Shown here piece after piece: positions 56,410-64,000 of a stretch of 64,000 nucleotides of DNA. The number at the start of each line of letters is the position of its first letter. Within the stretch, counting starts at the first letter, position 1. The position numbers and the translations under genes are program-made. This stretch comes from Pictodentalium vernedei (Eukaryota > Mollusca > Scaphopoda > Dentaliida > Dentaliidae). A model generated the notes under the pieces. That model saw only the letters and a program-made list of their open reading frames with translations. It made no database searches and was not told the origin of the DNA. The stretch is from contig CM062297.1 in the NCBI GenBank assembly GCA_031216915.1, forward strand, positions 184,334,083 through 184,398,082. The letters are read 5' to 3'.

Positions 56410-59400
56410 ACCTATAGCACTTTAAAATACAATTATGCTCATCCAGCGATGACGGAAGGAGGAAGCCGACAAGTTCTGAGGTACGCTCATACAGGTCTGC
56501 CAGGACCGCAAGCAAGAGAGAGGTCTCTGTCTCTTACAGCATCATCTGGGGCCAGATGTTGTTGGAAGAAACTTACGTCAGTCGGAGTTTACGTCCATGC
56601 GTCTTGTCCGGGACGTCCCGTCTAATAGGCAGCCACGGTCGGCTAGTCTTACAGCTTCCTCTATATAAGGATATAAGGCTAAAGTGCTCTTTATATTGCA
56701 CAGGGCTATAAACCGCGATGAGTGGTTTCAGTTCCCTGTCGCCGGTGAAGCGGTTACTCTTGAATATGAGGACCGTGACTCCGGGTGTGTCGCATTTACA
56801 TCAGAACTAGCAGCAAAAGTGCTCAGTGATATAAGACAAGGGCCTAGACCTTTGAATATAGGGTTTACGACCTTGTCTCCAGCTAGCTCAACCAGTGCTT
56901 CTTTCACTCAGAATATGGGTATGTCCGTAGCAGTCGAGGAGAGAACAAGGGTGTAGCGAGCACTATAAAATCCAATCATGCTCACCCTGCGACGATGGAA
57001 AGGAGGAAGCCGACAAGTTCCGAGGTACGCTCGGCTAGGTCTCCCTGGACCGCGAGCAAGAGGGAGCCCCCTCTCTCTTTTTACAACATCTGGGGCCCGA
57101 CGCTGTTGGTAGAAACTTGCGTCATTCGGAGCTTACGTACATGCCTTTTGTCTGGAATGCTCCGTTTAATTTGGCTTCTTCAGCATCTACTAAGCACTCT
57201 TGACCACACCTTGGCTACGTGACTTCGAATATCTAGTCTGCATCGTCAGTAGGTCCACTCTTTGTCGAGGCAGTCACACCATCTAGTAGCCAAGGAAACG
57301 AGGCATCATTCATCGGGACGTCCGCAGTTAAGAGCAATCTCGGACACACTGTCCCAGGAGCAGCCAGCGGATAAGCAATACATGACTGCTGCTCCTCAGG
57401 CCTCCGTAACAGACTTGCTGTCACAGATTGCACAGCTCATTGCAGTATTCCTGCTAAGGCAGAAGCACTCCACATCAATCTCAAAACTTGAGCTGTTGGA
57501 TGGTGCTTGATCGGTCCAGTCATCTGCCTGTTCAGATGCCAGTGATCGTGATTCTAAAACTGATATAGACGAATGATGGAAGGGATATGGATGAGAATAA
57601 CCTTCCCTTTTGAAACAACTCATGGATGATATGGATACTATACATTATTGTTTCTTTGAACTTGTTCTAGTGAATCACAATGCTGTGAGTAATTGTGAGA
57701 AACCGCTAGCGTTGTTAGACGCTGACTTCATCCGGACAAAGAGCAGGATTATAAGATCTCTTTCCGGTTAAGTCTACATGGGTGTCACAGGTCTTCGATT
57801 ATGTGGACAATGCCATATTTAACTTCTGTGGGAAGAAGTAATACAGTTTCTTATCATCATCTTCTGTATTTTAACCGTTTTTTGATCACATACATTTAAA
57901 AAACGACCGAGGAAGATGTGTTGAGAGTTTCTCTGCGTTAAATGAGCAGGCTAAGATCTTAGTTGTAGCCTTACCTTCTTCATTTCGCTATTCGCTCAGA
58001 CACAATTGAGAATATAATTTCTTATTCAGAGCGAATTTAGACTCACGGTCTTATGTACATCAATTTTAAGTACCATGACGCAATGTCTATATGGAAAGGA
58101 ATTTTGTGGATGTTTGTACCTTTTAAAAAATTCTTTCCAGGCCTATTTATCATATATATGTCTGTCTTAACAGATGTTAAGTGGGAGCTATGATGATCTG
58201 ATGTGACGAAGCCTTGTGTCGTCATCTTTAACATTTGACTAGGTGGAAAACTTGCTGCAGGTCACTTTAGTTTTCCAGACACTAAGTCTTTGATGGTAAG
58301 CTTTCATTAATGTAGGATTAAGCTACAAGAAAGCATCAATACTCGGCTCTTTAAGTTGGGGTCTAATCAACCAACACCAGCAGAAAGAGTAGGAGAGGTT
58401 GTCCTGGACTCAGATCGTCTTTAAGGATTTGTAGCGAAGGTATAGGTATCCCTCCTATATATTACTTTAGGGATTGACTTTACAGCCACTTGGATAGGGG
58501 GTTTAGGTCTGTTTGAGTTTACACTGATCGGACATCCCTGAGCCGGTGGCTTGAGGCTCTTATAGAGCTCGGTCCGACCGATTTTGACTGGAACTGGATT
58601 TAGGTTATTTATGATAATCTTTCAGTCGAAAAGCTAGCGTTCGGCGATGCAGCAAGTATAGTTCTTTAGATCACTTGAATAATGAACTAGATAATGTCTC
58701 ATGGGATGAATGATAGGATACACATATCCCACAATTCATTTTCAACAGGCTGGTTCGTCTGTTGTTTCACAGAGCGAATTAGCCTGTTGTTTGGCCCGCT
58801 TTTATCTTTTATCTGATGCATTAACAGTGGAAAATTTTATGCATCGGATGGGGTTGTGCAGAGCAGCTATTATGAATGTTATTTCGATGGGTCATTTACG
58901 CACATGTCCCCTCCTGTTTTTTCGCTATAGAACTGTTTTGTTTTAGCGAATCTTTTAACATAAGGTCAAGTTTGGGCATATATTTAACCGTTTTCTCAAT
59001 TATGAGGGAAGTGAGTTCATATATTGGGTTACAATTCTGAGTCCGATGGTCTCTCTATACAGGGATCTTGGGACCCACAGTTCTTGGAGACCACATATTC
59101 AGAAATGATGTCTTATTGTTTACGCTACATCATTGAATTTATATTATTAGCGATCATGTATTTATAGACGCAGATCAGAGTTTATCAGAAGAGAAGAAAC
59201 GCTTCTTTGTCATTAATTTCCAATAGAAGGGACATTTCGGTTCATTCTATTGCAAGATGGATTCAATTAGCTATTCGTACTACTTAGGAAAATTTATCTT
59301 CCAATCAGCAGTCAGTGCTTAAGATTTCAGCGCATGAAGTAAAAGCGCTGGCAGCATCTTGGGCTTATTCTAACTGTATGGCTATTACATGATCTTATGT

Positions 59401-59660
59401 AGGATCGCTTCAGGAAAGTTAAGTATGTGGCGCACAGGAATAATAGTTTCCGTCATTAATTTTGTGTCGCCAGTATTAGGCATTTGAGTGCATACAATTG
59501 ACGCTCAGCCATATTCATGGGAATGAATGATAGGACATGTGTATTCTTCAATTCATGTGTTTCTATTGATTACATTGAGGTTAAAGTGTCTGTTATTGAA
59601 CATTCGCCAAAAGCTTCCCCCACGAGAGGGTTTTCTTCTTCAAGGGAAGTTTTGTTCTAA
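56410..59660 (+). mobile_element. Scrambled, diverged DIRS coding remnant (right part of H)
   Basis: Old DIRS sequence. Gag-like segments lie at 56413-56640 and again at ~56960-57190, with the CTAGCAGCAAAAGTGCTC part at 56808, so gag is partially duplicated. RT C-terminal similarity lies near 58780-58920 and recombinase C-terminal similarity at ~59165-59400, including GCGCATGAAGTAAAAGCGCT. A second piece of the post-RNase H region at ~59503-59650 follows the recombinase, out of normal order. No intact frame. Assignment to H (28641-29625) rests on position and level of divergence. Confidence 0.65.
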
Positions 59661-59919
59661 ACGTCATTCTCCACTCTCAATGGCATAACGGAGTATGTCA
59701 GACGTAAGTAATATGGGTGAGGAGGTTTCGACATGAATTTGAATTCCCCCCCTCCCCCCCCCCCCCCCCCCACACTCACACACTGTCGCATATATATATC
59801 TTAATACATACATACTATGCATTTGAGTTGTGTTGCATGGTGCCCTCATAGGCATATACACAGTTTTGTTGCATTAGTTTCTGGTGTTTATTTTCTGATT
59901 TCTAATATACAAGCACTTA
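59661..59919. other. Non-coding sequence with poly-C run
   Basis: Poly-C run near 59746-59771 followed by a CACACT stretch. No gene seen. The MITE target TA is at 59918-59919. Confidence 0.5.
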
Positions 59920-60686
59920 CAGTAGAACCTGTCTTGAGAGACCACCCTTTGGGCCACACAAAAGTGGTCTCTCAAGACAGGTGGTCTCTCATAACAGGTT
60001 TCAGGTTTTCTCAAGTCAGTGAATAACCAACCACAAAATTCAGAAATGGAGAAGAATGGATTTTTGTAATTACTTTGCAGTTGTTCTTTTTTATGAAGTT
60101 TTTGTAACAAATTGAAATGGACTGTTATAAAAATTATAAAAATAAATTAGTGTTGAAAATCATCCTTGAAGATTTTCAACACTAATTTATTTTTATAATT
60201 TTTATAACAGTCCATTTCAATTTGTTACAAAAAGATTTTCAACACAAATTTATTTTTATTCCTATCTGTCACATTTCAGGTATGTATGAAATTGTTTATT
60301 CAGCAATAATCCTAATCTTTTCACAGGGGTCTTATAAAAACATCTCAATCTTTAATGAGTTAGCAATTGAAACCCAATTAAGAGCTTTTAATACTTTTAA
60401 TTATGTTAGTATAACCACAATGGACTTTCCAATTCCAGAACAGGTAAAAAGTTTTTGTCATGGTTTCAGTCTTCAAAGGGGCGGTCTCTCAAGACAGGTC
60501 CATTATGGCATAAAAATACAAGTTGGTACCAGGTCACAGTGGTCTCTCAAGACAGGTGGTCTCTCAAGACAGGTGGTCTCCTATAACAGGTCCATTATAG
60601 AGTAAAACCAGTCGGTGCCTGGTAGATGTGGTCTCTCAAGACAGGTGGTCTCTCAAGACAGTGGTCTCACAAGACAGGTTTTACTG
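59920..60686. mobile_element. Tc1/mariner-type MITE with TA target duplication
   Basis: Terminal inverted repeats CAGTAGAACCTGTCTTGAGA and the complement of TCACAAGACAGGTTTTACTG match closely. They are flanked by TA (59918-59919 and 60687-60688). The interior has several tandem CAAGACAGGTGGTCTCTC repeats (59960-59990 and 60535-60665) and a long hairpin (60099-60233). No transposase. Family not named. Confidence 0.82.
60099..60233. repeat. 135-bp near-perfect hairpin inside the MITE
   Basis: The left arm begins TTTTTGTAACAAATTGAAAT and the right arm ends ATTTCAATTTGTTACAAAAA. The arms of about 63 bp pair almost completely around a short ATCCTTGAA loop. Confidence 0.9.
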
Positions 60687-61487
60687 TATTAAATCATCAT
60701 AATTGCTGCTATTTGAGTTCATAGGTGACTGCATAACCACTCAGTGGTTATTTAGATGATTACAGACTGGATTTTAATGCACTCGCACAATATTTTATTA
60801 CTCTATCGCTTTGGTGGACCTTGAAATTATTATATATTTCGGGGGCGGTCTGTGTTGGAGCCGGTTAATCATACCTACCTCCATTTCTAGATCCTGGTCT
60901 CTATTTTGTCGGTTCTCAAATCGCATATTCTCAAATGTTTATAGTTGTAGATACCAAATAGTACACATTGGAGAGTGTTCTTACCAGATTTAATTGTACA
61001 GAGGCCGCCTGTGAACGATCTTTGAAGCGTGTTTTCTCTGCAGAGATTGTTCATTGTATCTCGCTTTAATATGTGTATGTTATATTATTATTTCACTGAT
61101 TTCGTCGTACCTGTACATGCCGTCTGCAGTGCATTTTTTGTAGCGAATAATGTTATTTATCAAAATCATCGCTATAGCCTTGGCTTGTGAAGTGGTGTTA
61201 AGCACCATTTATTATTCATGAATTAATTCCTGAGGTCCTGATCGATATTTATTTATATTGTTTCCTGGTACCACTTATTGATTCCAGAGCTCTCCCCTCT
61301 TTCTTTTGAAGATATGTTCAAAAAAGTGGGGCGGGGGGGTCATTTTCTCCACTTCTTTGGTTTATTGGGTATGTAACTATGAAGGAAGCTGTTTTGTCCA
61401 TACTATATTCAGCGTCCATCTGTAGTATTATTGTATGGCGTAGGTTTATGGGCAATTTTCTCTCATTCTCAAATATGAAATCCTAAT
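60687..61487. other. Unassigned sequence left of copy I
   Basis: AT-rich sequence with no supported exon. A TCTCCCCTCTTTC...GGGGCGGGGGGG stretch near 61290-61340 is faintly like the DIRS 3' poly-G region and may be a remnant, but this is weak. Confidence 0.35.
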
Positions 61488-61689
61488 ATTTTTATACTGT
61501 ACCAATGACCCAGACTTAGCTGGTGCTAACTCCAACAAAACCAGGGCCAAACACAAATTTTGCCCCCCAATCCCCAAAATTTTCATCCAAAACAAAAAGA
61601 AATCATGTCCTAAAGGACCTCCATAGTACGCCTCTACTGCGCATGCGCAGTGACGCAGTCGTCCCGAAATTGGCGCCAATTATCATTCT
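61488..61689. repeat. Left inverted terminal repeat of copy I
   Basis: Same structure as 31483-31684, with an intact TGCGCATGCGCA palindrome. Confidence 0.9.
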
Positions 61690-62574
61690 CTGTTTGGCCC
61701 TTCATCAGTCAACATCTCACTGATCTTTGTGCTTGTAAATCTCAGTTTAAAGGATGCCAGACACGTAATTTTTGGAGAAAATGTGATTCTAAGGAGGATA
61801 GAAGGAGGAGAGGAAAAAGAAGTGGCAAAAAATAATCAGGGCTGTACTTAAAATTTTTTGATGAAATTATGTTAAGTTGCCTATTTTCGAGGCATGGGCC
61901 TCTTGTTGTCATTCTTGCTAATTGTTGCACTGCTTATTCAGTGTTTCCTCTCCCCTAGCCTTCTAAAGTCCCCCCTGGCAATTCTCCCATGCTTTTGGCA
62001 TATTTTTGAGAAGTTTCATTTCTAAAATTTCCTGGGAGAGTTGCTTGGTTACAGAATGTTTTCTGTTATTTTCCCCATAGTTACGTTTTCACCCATGGGT
62101 GTATAACGTTTGTGTTCTGCATCTTCCATCTGATGTTCTACAGATTCTCCCCTGGGAGTCTCTGTTTTGCATCAGATAGAGTGTAATTGATGACTGATTC
62201 CGGGCCAGTTTTTTCAGTGCCTGGAGTCATGTTTTCTAGTGTGTTTACACTGTTTGTTTTCATTGGCAACAGCCTTTTTTGAGGGGGGCTGTTTGCCTTT
62301 GTGGTGGTTTATCTCATTATAAGATACATTTATATTATCCGAAAGTGTCTCATTAATTATTTTATATAAATTTAAAATTTTTGACCACACTTTGCCATCG
62401 GATCCATCGGGGCTCAACGTTACTTTTCAGCAACTTGGGCTTCTCTGAAAAAATATTTTTTCAAAATTATTTTGTTTTGCAATTGTTTTTTCATTTATTA
62501 ATGGATCATGTTATTATGTATCTTTGTGTCAGGGGTTTTTGCGAGTAACTAGGACTTATTGTTGTTCTTTCACA

Positions 62575-64000
62575 ATGAAGGGACATTGTTCAAATTGTAA
62601 TAGGAAGAAATCTTCCTCTGACTTTCATGATCATTGTATTAATTGTAGTCAGTGTTCTCGCATTAATCCCTGTCCTATATGTGAACATTGGGATGAGAAA
62701 CATTGGAAACGTGTGTCACGATATGTTGTTTCTGGAGAAAGAGCGATGCCGGCTCTTTCTCCACAAGGTCACTCTACTCTCTCAGTTTCTATTTCAGAGG
62801 AACCAGAACAGGGTGATGTTTCCATGTTATCTTCTTCAAGTGTGCGTCCGTCGTCACTAATGAATTCAGAGCTAGCGGCAAAAGTGCTCATGGAGATTAG
62901 ACAAATGTCGTCCGCTAGCTCGCCCGGTGTAGCGTCCATTCACCGAATGGTTCGGCAGCCGGGTTCGTCCGATGCGGTCCAAGAGGAAATTTTGGGTGAT
63001 GCGAGCACTATAAACATAATAGATGCACACCCAGTGACGGCGGATAGTAAGCGAGAACGGAGGAAGCCTTTTAGTCTGGTTCCTAGCTCGTCCAGGTCCA
63101 GCCGGGCCGCGAGCGAGAGAGGTCCCTCTCTCGTACAACAACATCTGGGACCAGATGTTGTGGTACAAAATGTGTCTTTAGCGGAGCATACGTCCGTCAC
63201 TTCCCGAGTTTCCGTCGCAGTCCAATAATGTTGCAAGAACATTTGAATTATTGAACGACGCTATATTTAAACTTGCTTCCAGGACGGGGAAAGCAGGTTT
63301 CTTGTCCGCTAATACTCTTAACCTGCCTTTCATTAATGCAAGGAATAAATTCGATACGGCAGGACAGGGTATACCGAGAGTTCCTCTGCGTATGGACGAC
63401 GAGGCGGAAGACTTAGAGCTATCATTACCGTCGTCAGCTTCTATTCCAGCCGCGGTGTTGGAAACAGCTATTGCGTCTAACAGAGCCAATTTAGATGCCT
63501 TATCTTACGCAGATCACCTTACTAAGGCGTTATCACTGCGCCTTCAAGGGGAAGAGTTTCAGGATATACAATCCTCTTTAAGACTTCTTTCAAGGGCAGT
63601 AGCTTATTCCACGTGTAACTCCGCCCTTTCAGTGGCAAATCTGGAGTTGGTTAGACGTGACGCAGCCCTAGCTACATCCACACTAGTGGATTCTAAGGTG
63701 AAGAACTCTCTTAGAGTCGCTTCGGTCTCAGGAGAACTTCTCTTTGACGGCAAGCTTTCCGCTATTTATGATAAAATTAAAAAGAAAGCTAATGATTCTC
63801 TGTTGTTCAGATCGGCTCCTAAAAAGTCGGATACAGCAGACACGAATAAGACAGGCACTTCTGGGTCTAATGCGCCCAAGAGAGGTTCCTATAGAGGTTC
63901 CGGTGCATCCTCTTGGTCTTATTCGAGAGACCGTCAGGATAGCGACTCTCGTTCGGGACGTCCTTCAGGCCGGGACAATCGGTCGGACGCCCCGAGGTCG
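62575..64000 (+). pseudogene. DIRS gag-like ORF1, copy I (internal deletion, partial)
   Basis: Starts at ATG 62575 and is almost identical to E gag up to about 63197. Alignment to E then jumps from ~40187 to ~40795, a loss of 608 bp. As 608 is not a multiple of three, the frame shifts and stops at 63226-63228. From 63221 the gag C-terminal frame resumes and is open to the window end, except that its reading frame differs from the N-terminal part. The N-terminal Cys/His cluster is intact. Confidence 0.87.

Larger units (their letters stand above)
61488..64000 (+). mobile_element. DIRS-type element copy I (E subfamily, runs off the window)
   Basis: Begins ATTTTTATACTG after a CCTAAT flank. The left repeat carries ACTTAGCTGG and CAACAAAACCAGG, close to E. 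The leader is uninterrupted and shows the empty target that D and E use (GAAAAAATATTTTTTCAAAA at 62445-62464). Gag has a 608-bp internal deletion. RT and recombinase lie beyond the window. Confidence 0.92.

Overview
This is a eukaryotic, probably lophotrochozoan and most likely molluscan, window. The evidence is an AT-rich background, at least one host gene with spliced exons, a tRNA-derived SINE, a Tc1/mariner-type MITE, a long repeat opening with GCTCACCTGAG of a kind I know from bivalve genomes, and many perfect hairpins. The organism call is inference. No prokaryotic features were seen.

About three quarters of the window is one family of DIRS-type tyrosine-recombinase retrotransposons, all on the + strand. 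Eight copies were resolved. A (1-6693, left end outside the window), B (10551-17550), C (20603-27595) and D (32452-39445) are near-identical ~7.0 kb elements. They carry full termini but have no usable ORFs and lack the reverse-transcriptase region. E (31483-45601) is a full-length element with intact gag, RT/RNase H and tyrosine recombinase frames. F (30506-56342) is a relative with at least three coding lesions. H (28641-~29625 and ~56410-59660) is an old scrambled copy. I (61488 to the window end) is an E-like copy with a 608-bp gag deletion. D sits inside E and E sits inside F, at the same homologous point of the 5' leader. F lies in turn between the two pieces of H.

Each complete copy begins ATTTTTATACTG and ends TTTTTTAAC. 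Its ~200-bp inverted terminal repeats are joined to an asymmetric ~28-bp right extension. An internal complementary region (ICR) after the recombinase gene is the reverse complement of the right end joined to the left end, the signature of DIRS circular-intermediate replication. The E gag and recombinase frames are the same frame separated by one TGA, while RT/RNase H lies in the overlapping +1 frame for about 1.9 kb.

Host sequence: a large exon (18550-20486) encodes an acidic, serine/lysine-rich protein with a SAM domain and is bounded by good splice sites. A small upstream exon (7720-7842) is phase-compatible and may be the preceding exon, in which case B lies in their intron and C lies 116 bp after the large exon. 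The introns also hold a SINE with target duplications, hairpin MITEs and low-complexity tracts. The right side of F's terminus is interrupted by a ~4.6 kb repeat (51762-56338) with about 15 units of a ~167-bp tandem repeat. Further right lie the H remnant, a MITE containing a 135-bp hairpin, and copy I.
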